Below, piece by piece: positions 24,331-36,290 of a stretch of 64,000 nt of DNA. A program made the position numbers and the translations under genes. Every line of letters begins with the position of its first letter. Position 1 is the stretch's first letter. The notes below the pieces were generated by a model. It was not told the origin of the DNA. It saw nothing but the letters and a program-made list of their open reading frames with translations, and searched no databases. The DNA is from Heterodera schachtii (lineage: Eukaryota > Nematoda > Chromadorea > Rhabditida > Heteroderidae), in contig SIJG01000203.1 in assembly GCA_023374025.1 (NCBI GenBank), positions 62,001 through 126,000 of the forward strand, read 5' to 3'.

Positions 24331-25486
24331 GTTTACACTATGTATCAAATTTTTTGAAATATTTTGTTCATTTTATTAAATAATTTATAAAAAATTAATT
24401 TTCAATTTTACCAAAGATAGAAGCACAATGGTGGCCAATAATAATTTGCGTCATGAACAACTTTTTAAAATGTAAACCTTGATGATTATATTCTGGTCAA
24501 ATGACTATAAAAATGTCAAAAAAAATTTCTACCGTAAAAGGAATTGAAAAATCCTTTTTATAAGACTTATCTATGTTTCAGCCTATCTCATTATTTTTGT
24601 TTCGAAAAAATTCCTTTTATTTAATTCCTAAAATTTTACCAATAATATAAAAAATGTATGTTACTTAACTTAAACAAATTTATTTAACAAAAATTATAGA
24701 AAAATATAATATTTGAATCGGTTCTCATGGTTTTTCTCGAGATTGGTTCTTTTTTTTCAATAGTTACTTCATTCCGAAAAATTGTAATTATTTACAAGCT
24801 TCTCGTTTGGTTCCAGTCACATATTTAAAATAAATAAATTTTTATTTTTTTAGTAAAATTTTATATTATTTAGTAAACAACTTTTTTGAACTAAGCATTT
24901 CCTATCAAATTATCAATTTTTAAATTATTAAGTATATTTTTTCTATTTTTAACAGTTTTAAGATTAAAAGCGTAAAATTTACTCTACTAATTTTATAATA
25001 CTATTTTTTAATAATAAACTTTGGTGTATGCTTAATCAAAATTCATGATGAGACAACCAACAATTATTTTTAGAAAATAATTATTTGATTTTTATGGACT
25101 ATTCGACAATTAATTTCTGCAATATTTTTAGCTTTGCAAAAAAATATATTTAAACCGTAAAAAATTATTTTATGAATTTAGCTTTTAACGTTTTATCTAC
25201 TTGAAAAATGAGCTTCGATATTCTTTTTTTGTGAAAAAGTTCAAAATAAATTCACAAAAAGGATTTTTTGTCATATGATTTAATGCTGTTGTCACTCCAG
25301 TAATTAATCGCTAAGTACATTAATATATTATAATTATAAAGTTTATTTTTTCGGAATTATATTTTTATTTACCTTTCTAATTTAATTTTTTTCTTTTTCA
25401 CAAAAAGTTCTTCATACTTCGTTAAATATTTAGAATATATATTTTTCTCTATACATTTAATAATACTTATATTTTTCCTTTTAATC

Positions 25487-25530
25487 TTGATGTCGTCGCG
25501 AAGCTCGGGTTTCTCCCACTCTTTATTACT
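25487..25530 (+). repeat. TTAATCTTGATGTC repeat with private islet
   Basis: TTTTAATCTTGATGTC is followed by the islet GTCGCGAAGCTCGGG. The same stem occurs near 20,213, 26,347 and 57,408, each with a different continuation. Those at 26,347 and 57,408 continue alike (TTCTAAA). Confidence 0.5.
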
Positions 25531-25568
25531 AATGTATAAAAAAAAAAATTTATTTTTACACTTTTATT

Positions 25569-25608
25569 CAGCTTTTTGATTACGTAGCCAGCTTTTTGAT
25601 TACGTAGT
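25569..25608 (+). repeat. 20-bp tandem duplication
   Basis: CAGCTTTTTGATTACGTAGC occurs twice in a row with a perfect 20-base period. Confidence 0.85.
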
Positions 25609-25644
25609 TTGAGAATTTATTAAAATTTATGTATTTAAATATCT

Positions 25645-25735
25645 AATCGAAGTGTGGCTGTCCATAAAGCCATGGAGGAAGCTGTTCTGTGCCCGACGCT
25701 CAAGGCTTGGTTGTAAGGTGCCATTTATCTAACAA
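25645..25735 (+). other. GC-rich islet, possible short coding fragment
   Basis: A 90-base island of high GC. Two + frames are open across it, one reading VAVHKAMEEAVLCPTLKAWL and then stop. Too short to assign. The 12-mer GACGCTCAAGGC (25,695-25,706) recurs inverted at 58,871-58,882. Confidence 0.25.
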
Positions 25736-26489
25736 CGTTGATTGACTAATTTATTTATTCTCACGTATAGTTTGCTCACTTAAAATAATTATTTATTTTT
25801 CATCTATTAGATCTAATTAATTGTAGGGACGACCAAAAATAATTTTCTTTATTAGGTATTGTAATATATATATAATTTTGACTATTAGTTAGTTTTATTT
25901 ACTTTAATATTTTTATTATTAGAATTTTTTGTTTTTAAAATATATAATTCTTTTAATATTATATCTTTCTCTACACCTTTTTATTAAATGTTTTCTTTAG
26001 ATATTTTTTATTATTTTAATTCATTATTCAAGGCATGTAGAGCCCAAAATATTTCATTTAATATAGTTGGCAAGAACTGTCCTTCAAAATTATTGAACAT
26101 TATTATTTATTTATTTTATAATTAAATGTCTTCAAATTTTTAATAGATATTTTGGTATAAACTTTTAAAATTCCTATTCAAATTAATTGCAAATTTAATT
26201 AATATTATTTCTGAGAGAATTATAATTTTTTTAACTTCATGACATCTTTAGGGAGTAGTATTTGAAGCACTCAAAATGTAATATGATGCTGTTTATTGTA
26301 ATTATTATTACCTATATCTTTATAAATTATTTCTATTATTTCATTTTAATCTTGACGTCTTCTAAAAATTGTCCATTATAGGTGTTAACTTAATTTATCT
26401 CTTTTAAATATGATTTCGTGCACCTGCATTGTATCAAACAACAATTATCAGAAAATTTTATATTACGAGAAACTTCCGTTTAAAAAAAA

Positions 26490-27480
26490 TTTAATCTGAC
26501 TTTTGAAAATTTTTTAATTCACATGACCTCACGGGATTCCCTGTTTTCGACGGCGTCTGCTTTATTTGCGGTTTAAGTTTAGCTTTGCATAGAATTTAAA
26601 TTTATTTTAGATTAGGTTTTAAAGATTTTAAAAATAAAAACCAAAGTACCAATAATATATATTAACGAAAAATTTATATATTGCAAATTTAATGTTTAAT
26701 TCCATTTTTTCAATTTATTATATTAAATATTCTGCTACTTTTTGTTTAATTATGATCATTTTAAACTCCTTGTTGAGCCCCGTACTGAAGAAATCATTGC
26801 TAATACTGGCATAATTGTTTCGAATATAAATTATTATGAAAAGTTTTGTTGCTTTATTATTTTACAATAGTTTAATTTATTTGCATAATTATTTTAGGTA
26901 TTTAGAAAAAAAATTATTGTGAGTAGTGCTCATGGCAATAAATATTTTGTTATTTATTTTTTTGATCTTTATTAATAAATTAATGCGTAATTTCACTTAT
27001 TGGCATAATTTCAGTTATTTTTTCAAATATAATTTAAGCAATTTCAGTTACAGTTCATTTATTATTTAATTGACCAGTTTAGATTTCTCATTTCGCGGTC
27101 AATTTTTAATTAAGCCTTATTTTCTTACATGATATTGACTCTATATTTTATTTCTCATTCGTGTACAGATTGTTTTTATTTGAATTTATTATAATTAATT
27201 CTCATTATTCTGTTTTATTAATTTTAACGTGTATTTGTATTTATTAATAGTTTCAAAATAAATTAATTTTTTATAATTAAAAACTTTTTTTTATTCAACA
27301 ATGAGAAATTCATTTTAGAATAATAATAAAAATAAGGAAATTAAATCTAATTTATTTTAACTTTCTTCTCTCGTCGTAGACCGTGCATTCGATAAAAATG
27401 TCTTCTATTAGGTTTCAATTTCATTTAATATAATTTTTATTTAAACCAAAAACTAATTAATTTATGACGAATTATTGCAT
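26490..27480 (+). repeat. Dispersed repeat block A, collinear with 35,240-36,290
   Basis: Shared landmarks in order: TTTTTTAATTCACAT (26,507; 35,249), AAGTTTAGCTTT (26,576; 35,318), the R1 framework ending TTTAAACTCCTT, TTTTAGGTATTTAG followed by GTACTCATGRCA-type sequence (26,894; 35,536), and later an AATTCATTTAATRTAATTT-type tract behind a TCTCTCG islet. Divergence is high, so the duplication is old. Islets after AATTCACAT and after AAACTCCTT are unrelated between the two copies. Confidence 0.62.
26681..26771 (+). repeat. AT-framework repeat R1, copy 2
   Basis: Same framework as 23,073-23,175. After TTTAAACTCCTT comes its own islet, GTTGAGCCCCGTACTGAAG. Confidence 0.7.
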
Positions 27481-27689
27481 TTTTGTTTTTGCAGATAACA
27501 TGAAAAAATTCTTATTTTTCGATTTAAATGAAATTTATTTGTTTATTATTATTTGCTAGAGTCAAATATGCATCATTAAATGTTTTCTGGCCCATTAAAA
27601 AATTTGATATTTATATAATTATCTTAAAAGGTATTACGACTGATTGTTTTCATTTAATTTATGATTTAAGTGTGATATGGTATTTTCTC

Positions 27690-27980
27690 GCTATCACAAT
27701 CTATATTTTTCTCATTTTTCTTATATAAATTCGCTCATTTTTTTCTTCATAATAATTTTAACTAATTTAGTTTAGATGTTTATTAGTATTATATGAACGT
27801 TGGCTGGTTCATTTGGTCAATACATTTTAATTTTTATTTTAAAAATAATGTTAATCTTTTTAATAAATCAAAATAGAAATTCTTATTTCCTTTTAAATTT
27901 TGATACTCTAAAAATAAATATATTATTTTGTATATTATTTTCTTTCACTTATTTCTTATAAATATTTATCGTTCGGTTCT
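27690..27980 (+). repeat. Dispersed repeat, collinear with 34,495-34,760
   Basis: Shared TTTTCTCGCTATYACAATCT, TATATTTTTCTC, and later TTTTCTTTCAMTTATTT with a CGYTCGGTT ending. In the other copy the Tc1-type miniature element sits just upstream of the shared block, so that insertion came after the duplication. Confidence 0.55.
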
Positions 27981-28465
27981 TGTTACTACATAGTTTTTTA
28001 TAGCGCTCATTTTCAAGCCCATTGCTATTTTGGTTTCGAAATTTTGCTTGATATAAAATCAACTTAATCTATAATCAATCGGGCATAACACTAATAAATT
28101 TTAAATATATTATTCATTTTTTATTTACTTTTTTTTAATTTATTTTAGAATTGTCTAATCATTTCCAGTATCAGTTTATATTAAAACAATTTAACATTTT
28201 TTGACCGATTGCAATTTTATGGTTCATATACCATTTTTTTATTATTTCATCTGTTTTTACATTAATTTATTATATTTTAATTTTACTATTTTTGAAATAA
28301 TGAATTTTATCTTTTTGTCTTCGTTACTTTTAATTCAATGTTTTTTGGCATATATAACTTTATCATTTGATTGTTTTTTATATAATGCCCTTTTGTTGGG
28401 TTTTATATAACGACTCGGCACCTGTATAAAATATTTTTGAAAGTTTTTCTGTTCGCAATAGTTGT

Positions 28466-28999
28466 ATATTTACTAGAGACCGGAAATTTAAAATTTGCGG
28501 ATCCCGCTGCGGGATTGGAATCCAAAATTTTTTGCGGGAAGGGATCCCGCGGGATTATTCCCGCAATCCCGCATTTAAAATTAGTGGGATCCCGCGCGGG
28601 ATTGCGGGATTTTGAAAATTTCGAAAAATTTCAATTAAATTTCAAAAAGTTTCCAAAAAAGAAAAAATACCTGACATTTTGAAAAAGAATTTTTTTGCAA
28701 ATTATGGATGAATTTTAATATGAAAAATGGATTTAATTTGACTGAATTTATTCAAAATTTATTCAAAAACGTTGGCATTCTGTCCTTTAAAATTTTTAAA
28801 AAATCAATGAAATCCCGCAGAATCCCGCACAAAAAGTCAAATTTGCGGATCCCGCTGCGGGATTGGAACTCAAAATTCTTTGCAGGGACGGAATCCCGCG
28901 GTATTAATCCCGCAAATCCCGCAAATCACGCATTTTCCAAAACATGCTGGATTGCGGACTGGGATCCCGCAAAATCCCGCGCCGGTCTCTAATATTTAC
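28466..28999. mobile_element. Complete hAT-type miniature element 2 with 8-bp target duplication
   Basis: The element is 28,474-28,991 (518 bp). It starts TAGAGACCGG, ends CCGGTCTCTA, and is flanked by perfect 8-bp repeats ATATTTAC at 28,466-28,473 and 28,992-28,999. The interior carries a direct repeat, ATTTGCGGATCCCGCTGCGG, at about 28,493 and 28,848, plus many GGGATCCCGC-type palindromic words. No transposase. The TAGAG ends and 8-bp duplication support the hAT superfamily, but the termini differ from those of the element at 13,808, so it is a separate family. Confidence 0.88.
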
Positions 29000-29110
29000 T
29001 GCAGAATAAGAATTTCGTAATTTCCATTAAAATATTGGAAAAGTTACACGAGTATGTACTTTTTATTTCTTTTATTAGTTCATATTTATTTAAAAGCAAA
29101 TGTTTGATTT

Positions 29111-29718
29111 CTAATTTTATTTCATATTAACTTTAATGGCTACTCTAATGGAAATTTGGACACTGGAAAATCGGACGCTAATAGATATAAAAATAAATAA
29201 ATTAAAATAAATAAACAAAAATTTTGGTTTGGCTAAAATATTTTTATTTTAATCTGCACATACTTGTGTATTTATAAGCGTAATAAAACGGAAATAAATA
29301 ATGTTATTATATTGTAACATCAGGAAAAGAAAACCACCATAACATTCATAAAGAAAAAGGTTTTCTTTTAGACAGAATGCACATCTTTTGTACAATTTAA
29401 GCACATTGACCAATCATCGCCCTTTTTTGTGCATTTTTGGCACATTGATCAATAATATTGCTTGTTGAATGCCTGATCTACTCTTAGTGCTTTACTTATT
29501 AATCCATTTATCCTACACAAATTTATTTTTCAAGATAATTCCAGGATTTATTTTAGGAATTTGGTGTCCAGTTTTCCGGTGTCCAATTTTACTTTGGTGT
29601 CCAAAATTCCGGCTGTGTCCAGTTTTTCGCTTGGTGTCCAATTTTCCGGTGTCAAATTTTCTGGTGTCCAATTTACTGGTCCCCAGCTAATTTTATTTCA
29701 TATTAACTTTGAATGGCT
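29111..29718. repeat. 543-bp segment flanked by about 33-bp direct repeats
   Basis: CTAATTTTATTTCATATTAA followed by CTTTAATGGCT at 29,111-29,142 recurs at 29,686-29,718 with a one-base insertion (CTTTGAATGGCT). Inside, the left edge has AATTTGGACACTGGAAAATC and the right part has the opposite-strand form GGTGTCCAATTTTCC, so the ends also look inverted. It could be an insertion with an unusually long duplication, or a duplication followed by array growth. Confidence 0.55.
29564..29681 (+). repeat. Degenerate GGTGTCCAATTTTCC tandem array
   Basis: About seven copies of a GTGTCC motif (one changed to GTGTCA) spaced about 15-20 bases apart and separated by AATTTTCCG/C-like sequence. It produces low-complexity open frames that are not genes. 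Confidence 0.7.
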
Positions 29719-32700
29719 ATACAAAAAAACAACAAATAATATTTTGTAGTGCTTTGTTTCATATTTTGTTAATTAAATTATTCTTCATTTATGATTTTTT
29801 ATAAAAAATTTTCGAAAAAATTTAAACAAATTTATTTTATCTTAATTTAATATTTTCTTTCAATTAACATTTGAATTTTTCTTATATTTTGAATTAGTAG
29901 TTTAATTAAAAAAATTATGATTTGCTTTAACAAAAACTCATGCTCAGAGAAGTAATCGTAAAATTTTATTTCTATTCTGTTTTTTAATTGCAACGATCTC
30001 TCCATTAGGTGGAACTTGCTTGATCTATTAAACATCCTTGTTCGGAGAAATTTCTTTTGCGTCTACGTCCAAGAACTTCCTTTAATAAATTTAAAAACAT
30101 AAATAATTTCAATTTACATGTTAATTTTTTTGCTTTGGAAAGCTATGCAGATTATTTTAATTGAATTCTTTTTATGTAATTCAAAAGATTGTTATTCAAA
30201 TACGGCATATAATCTTTCTTATTATTACCGTGTGATTAATTAAGCAATTTTTTATAATTTGTTAATTAAATTCATTTTATGGCAACTTACAGTATTAACT
30301 ATTTTATAGTTTTTTAATCTTTAGCTTTTAATATTTGAGCTCACTCATTATAACTTAGTTGTTAAGAGGGATTTCTTTACTTTTCCTCATTTCACTTTTG
30401 CAGTTGGCAAAATTGAAGCAAAAAGTCACTTGAGTGTTTTAACCTGATATAACCTGATTACAGGCAATTGAAAGAGTATCAAATGGTTTCGTTTAAATTA
30501 ATATTTAATTATAATTAATTTTCTTTATTTCTTTTCAAATTTTATTCGTCTTTATCAATTTAATTGATATATGGTGTATTCATAGCTGATTCTGCTTCAT
30601 TTCTTTCAAACGAAGGCCCACACGATTGGATGAGCCCAAATGAGCCATTTTCGGTTGTGAAATAAGAAAAACTTATTAAATTTAATTTATATGTTTTCTG
30701 AAGTTGAATTGTATAGCAATTTAAATTGCTTTTTAAATTTTATTAGTTGTTTACATTGTGATCTTTTATTTCAGTTCATTTTAGTTATTTCATTTTAAGA
30801 TTTTTTAATATTTCCATTTTTCAAAAGCATTAAAGATTTCATTATTTCTCTATTTTTAAAATATGAAATGTATTACAATCATTAAAACTTAGCCTTCATA
30901 TGTTAATTGCAAATGCAAAATTGTAATGATATTTTAATAAGCATAAAATAACCTGATAATTATTTCCTTCCTGTAAAAATATGGCTTTTAATATTAATTA
31001 TTAAAACTTTAACTTTTATAGTTTGTTTGGAATAAATAATTATTATTATTTCTTGTCAACGAATGAGAATATTCTGATATTTCATTGGCGACGAGATTAT
31101 TAAATTATGTGCGTAATTTTACATATTCTTAAACGAATATAAGTTGCTTTATTTTTTTATTATAATTTTAAAAATTTTTGAGAATGTGTTTTGTATTTTT
31201 TTTACTAAAAAATTATAATTCCATATTTCATTTTTATTTGTTTTTAATGTGCTTTTCTTATTATTGGTATTATTTATTATTTTTGAAGTGCACCTTTTCT
31301 TGTTATTTAATCTATTTTCAAATGGAAGATTACTATAAGAATTTAAATATATGTTAATATTTCTTTTTTGGATTGGATAAAATTCTAATATTTTTATTTT
31401 TTTAATCTTTTTTAAGATTAAATTGCTATTTTTGAATTAAAATAATATTTTCCTTCTCGTGTCTACCTTCTTCTTGTTAATTCGCATCGTTCGGCGCCAC
31501 TGAATGTGTGTCTGAATATGAAATTGTTGCCCAATTTGTTATCGAATACAAATTTTATTACAATATATGGTATAATTTTAATAATTTTCTTAGATTGACC
31601 TTTTAAACTCTTCAGCTATTAAAGTGTCTATAACATAATTCGCAATTTAACTTTATTATTTAAATTAAATCAATTCTTTTTTATCAGATTGCATATGATT
31701 ATTATGAAAAACATAATTTTATTTTTAATCTTTTAGCATTTAATTGCTTCTTTTTAAATTTGTTATTATTTTTTCTACCTTTTTAATGTGTTTTCGTTTC
31801 AAATATTTTACGATTTGTTTTATTACTTTTATTATATAATTTATTCTGCCGCATTAGTTTTTCTCTAATTATTAAAACTTTTTGGTATTTATTTAACCAA
31901 TTTGTGACTAAATTGTGCTCCTACGATTGTGAAAGATGAAGTAGCGATATTTTAATATTTATTCCATAGTTTAAAGGTATTTAGGTACTAATATTCTTTT
32001 GAAATTTGTATTTGATTTGCTTTATAGATATTTTTGTATAATTATACTTTTTGAATAATATTATCTTTTATCTATATTTTTTAAAATAATTTTTTCAAAT
32101 CACAACCTGTGTACTAAATCAATATTTTTTTCGTATTTGTTTAACTATTATGTAATTTATTACTGTTTAATTTTCTTATTTTAAATTAGACTGGTCTCCT
32201 TTTCTCGCCTCCGTTCTTTAGTTTTTCAAATATTATGCCAGCAAATTTTCTCGTTTGTATATTCATATATATGATATCTTATATTTATTTAAAATAAAAT
32301 TATTTTTATTATTATAACTAATGTCATTCAAAATTTTATTTTATTTATTTTTATTTACATATAATGCAATATTCAAAATTTTATTTATTTTTATAAAGTT
32401 AAAGTATTTCATATTTTATTCTCCATTTAAAGCTTTGATGGACTGGTTTAAATACGGAAGTGTTTATTTCGCGTGTGGTTATTAGTTGAAATGAATATAT
32501 ATTTAGCATAACAGAGTATAATTTGGTAAATATTTTTTTAAATTTTCGTTGTTTGTTGATGCCAATTGCTACATGGCGTCTATATCATGTTCAAATTTTT
32601 AGATGAGAACTAAATTTTAATTTATAAATTTGAATAATGATTTGATTTTTTTAAAGAAATAATTTTTTATATAATTTCTATTATTTTTAATTATATCCAC

Positions 32701-34053
32701 TCACAAGAATTGTTTTTTCAAAGCATAATTTATGCAAAATACATTAGTTTCAAATATAAATTGTTATTTATTTATAAAATGATTTTTTGTACTTGGATAA
32801 TTAGTTTTTAATATATATTATCAATATTCTAATAGCTTTTCGGGTTCTCAAATATTTAACCTATATGTCGCGCTTTATGTAGAAGGAAAATTATAGGTAA
32901 ATGTATTTCGAGTATCAGCTATTAGGATAACATTTTGATCTTAATGTATTAAATTTTATTATCTTGAGCAGCTCACATGCACATGTTTTAATTAACTGGG
33001 TTTTCCTAAAACTTTTCATAAAATGAAGAAAATAATTTTTTACAATTTACAAAAATTTTCGCAATTAAAATATTGTCTCATATTAATTAATGTTTTCGAT
33101 GCAAATTAAAAAATGTTATATTTTGACTTTAACGAATTTGAAATAAATTTAATTGAATTACGCTTTCTTTTTGTTTATTATATCTTTTTTTAATTATCTC
33201 GGCACGAAGAAAAGAATTGATAGCACTTTTTAGTACATTTAGTATACATTTTGAAGCGTTTTGAAGACCATATAAAATAATTTTCTCAATATCTTGAGCA
33301 GCTCCCACGCATTATGATAAAATAATAAATTGAACTGGAAATTTTCATATTTGTTTTTAGTTTAATTTATTTTTATATTTATAAATTTTGGAAAAGCTAG
33401 TAAAGATATGAAGCGACATGAAGCCAGCTATTTATTAAAATTATTTTATATTGCTATATTTTTTTTTAGTGTAGTTTTATATAGTTTAGAATAATTGTTT
33501 AATTGTTTTTAAAAATTATACTTTTTATTATATTATTACTTTATCATTATTTTAAATGAAATTTTTAGGTTTATTAATGCATTATTTATCTTATTTGATA
33601 TTAATTCATATTTTACAAAAAAAAATGTATTGAGTTTGTTTTATTTGAATTTATTATAATTAATTCATTAAATTTTCAATGAATATAATTTTTTTTATTT
33701 TCAACATCTAAATCACCAAGTTTAATTTATTTACTGTTTTTATAAATTTTAATATGTTTTAATTAATAATTTCAAAATAAATTAATAATTTTAATAAATA
33801 AAAAATTTTCCATTATTATCATTTATCAATGATAAATGCATTTTTAAAATAAAAAGTAAGGAATTCAAATCTAAGTTATTTAAGTTTATTTGAATTTTTA
33901 TTTTCTTTATTCTCTCGCCCCTGAAGGAGTCTCATATAAAGCATTTCACATCTCTGTTGATTTCATTTAATGTAAAAAATTAATAGGTTTTATGACCAAT
34001 TAAAAAAGTATTGTATTTATTACATTTATTTTGTTTTTGCATACAATATTGAT
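29719..34053. other. T-rich non-coding stretch
   Basis: No gene supported. GC-richer islets occur at about 30,390-30,430, 30,595-30,660 (around AAGGCCCACACGATTGG) and 31,455-31,510 (around CATCGTTCGGCGCCACTG). A short duplicated islet ATCTTGAGCAGCTC plus MCAYGCA lies at 32,960-32,983 and 33,291-33,314. Confidence 0.5.
33770..34020 (+). repeat. Dispersed repeat with TCTCTCG islet
   Basis: An AT framework resembling 27,230-27,480 and 36,060-36,290. An islet starts around TTCTCTCGCCCCTGAAGG, followed by a TTTCATTTAATGTAA tract. The islet sequence differs in each copy. Confidence 0.45.
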
Positions 34054-34493
34054 TACAGTGTGACACAAAATGATACGTTCACCCCCGAATTTGAGTTTTT
34101 ACAATTTCTAATTGACGAAATTGTTTGAAATTGTGCAAAGCAATGAATAATTCGAGAAAAATAAGATATGAAGAAGTGATCTGATGAACATGGTGTAATT
34201 GACTTTTTTGATAAGCTTAGAAATTTAAACTTACATGAATTATTTCAGATTTTTGGAAAGACCTTTTCCAACATTATGAATTTTTTAAAAAAGTGAACGT
34301 ATCATTTTGTGTCACTTATTTTATAAAAACTTGCTGAATATTGATGACTAAAAGGTAAAATTTTTCTTTTATCAATTAAATCTTATTTTTCTCGAATTAT
34401 TCATTGCTTTGCACAATTTCAAACAATTTCGTCAATTAGAAATTGTAAAAACTCAAATTCGGGGGTGAACGTATCATTTTGTGTCACACTGTA
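34054..34493. mobile_element. Tc1/mariner-type miniature element with 111-bp inverted ends
   Basis: The element is 34,056-34,491 (436 bp), starting CAGTGTGACACAAAATGATA and ending with its inverse, flanked by TA on both sides (34,054-34,055 and 34,492-34,493). The inverted ends 34,056-34,166 and 34,381-34,491 look identical over 111 bases by direct comparison. A third copy of the terminal 23 bases lies internally at 34,293-34,315 in the same orientation as the right end. No transposase. Perfect ends suggest recent arrival. It interrupts an older dispersed repeat. Confidence 0.92.
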
Positions 34494-34581
34494 AATCGTG
34501 ATAGGGTCGTTTTCTCGCTATTACAATCTATATTTTTCTCTTTTCTCTTGCTTAGTCCAACTGTTTAGAAAACTGCTTTTC

Positions 34582-34627
34582 ATTGAAGTCCATTTATTTA
34601 GTAAATTGAAGTCCATTTATTTAGTAA
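34582..34627 (+). repeat. 23-bp tandem duplication
   Basis: ATTGAAGTCCATTTATTTAG plus TAA occurs twice in a row with period 23, about 90 bases after the Tc1-type miniature element. Confidence 0.85.
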
Positions 34628-35239
34628 ACTTTCGCCTCATTTTGTAGAAATTTTATTTCCTCTTCACTTTTTATACTTTATGACAACAAATACAGTATAA
34701 ATTATTTTTTATATGATTTTCTTTCAATTATTTATTATTAATATTTAGCGCTCGGTTATTTTGTAAATTATTTTACTTATTTGTTTTTAATTTAGTCTAA
34801 TTCAAAATATGATTGTTTTTTGATTGTTATAAAAGACGGATAATTTAGATAAAAAATGATTACGTTTATGTATTTACTATAAATTTTTTAAATTTATAGT
34901 TTTGAATTTGCAATGGTTAGTTAATTTAGAAAAATGATATTTTCAATTTTATTATTTCACATAATTATTGCTGCTTTGTTTTTATTAACAAAATTAACTA
35001 TATAAGATAAAATATTATTTTTAAAATTGTATTCTTAATTATATATAAATTAATTGAATTCAATTTTAGTTTTTATTTTTCTCCTTCATGTTTTCGAACC
35101 GACAACTTTTTATTGGCCTATAATTATTTTGCGTAATAATAAAGATCTTAATATTATGGCCTCGCCATAAGATGTGTATATTTCACTTAACTTTTAATTA
35201 TAATTAATGGAACGTAATTTATATTATTTTTTAACTTTT

Positions 35240-36290
35240 TAAAATTTTTTAATTCACATATGCTCGTTGCTCGTAGCGATTAAATTTTCGTTTAGTATAT
35301 CATTTATTTGGCGTTAAAGTTTAGCTTTTATAGAGTCTAAATTTATTGATATTATGTTTTGATATTGTAAATTAATGTTTAGTTCCATTTCATTCAATTT
35401 ATTAATTAAATATTCTGCTATTTTTTTTAATAATAATTTAACCGATTTTTTTAAACTCCTTGCTTCCCTGGCGCAAAAAAAAGCAAAAAACGAACAATTT
35501 TACAATTGATTAATTTATTTAAAATTATTATTTTTAGGTATTTAGTAAAATATAATAATGCAATGCTAATGATTAGTACTCATGACATTAAATATATTTT
35601 TATTTTATTATTTTTGATAACTTATTAATAAATTAGTGCGTAAGGGTATTTTAATTAGCGTATATTCCCATCGAATATTTATTAATTGTTTAATTATCGA
35701 TCTCACTGCATTTATATGATTTTTAACATTTTCAACAAAAATAATATGATTTTCATTTAATGATTATATCTTTTTAATAATTTTAACAATTTTCACTCCA
35801 AATCTTTGTTGGTTTGCCAAATTAATATTTAATACCTTTTTATAATTTTTCTCTAATCACAGAAATGTTGCACGATTGAAAAATAGCTTTACTTCTCTAT
35901 TCCGCTTTCTTAATTTATGCAAATTTTTAAAATAAGTTTTTAAGTATTAATATTTTGCCATTAATAATTTATATTTTAAATGATTTATTAATTATTCTTT
36001 ATATATTTTGTTCATATTCATTAAATTTTTCTTTCAGTTCCAACCCATGTTTTTTTTTAGTATATTATAAATCCGTTTCAAAAGAATTAAATTTATAATT
36101 AAAAAAATTCTTTTATTTTCATCGAACAATGTGAAATTATTTTATAAATAAAATAAGAAATGTAAAATTTAAGGTTCTCTCGTTGTATTTGTCTTTGAAT
36201 CGAGATAACTCGAGATAACATCTTATTGCAACTTTCGGCTTCATTTTATGTTAGATTTTAAGTAAAACTAAAAATTGAAAAAATAATTTT
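35240..36290 (+). repeat. Dispersed repeat block B, collinear with 26,490-27,480
   Basis: Same landmarks in the same order as block A, including R1 copy 3 at 35,366-35,461. Private islets: CTCGTTGCTCGTAGCG after AATTCACATATG, and GCTTCCCTGGCGC after AAACTCCTT. Confidence 0.62.

Larger units (their letters stand above)
22263..28465. other. T-rich stretch made of diverged dispersed repeats and GC islets
   Basis: Apart from the entries listed separately, I see no gene. Most of this interval can be matched patchily to other places in the window (33.8-36.3 kb and 55.9-58.6 kb), which shows it consists of old repeat copies rather than unique DNA. Confidence 0.55.

Noticed and set aside
24560..24600. 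TGTTTCA motifs as possible nematode piRNA promoter motifs
   Set aside because: Too few, not in the expected spacing to a T-start site, and such 7-mers are expected by chance at this length.
28700..28992. A 94-codon frame in the second hAT-type element
   Set aside because: It consists of repeated CGGGATCCCG-type words and AT filler. No transposase motif.
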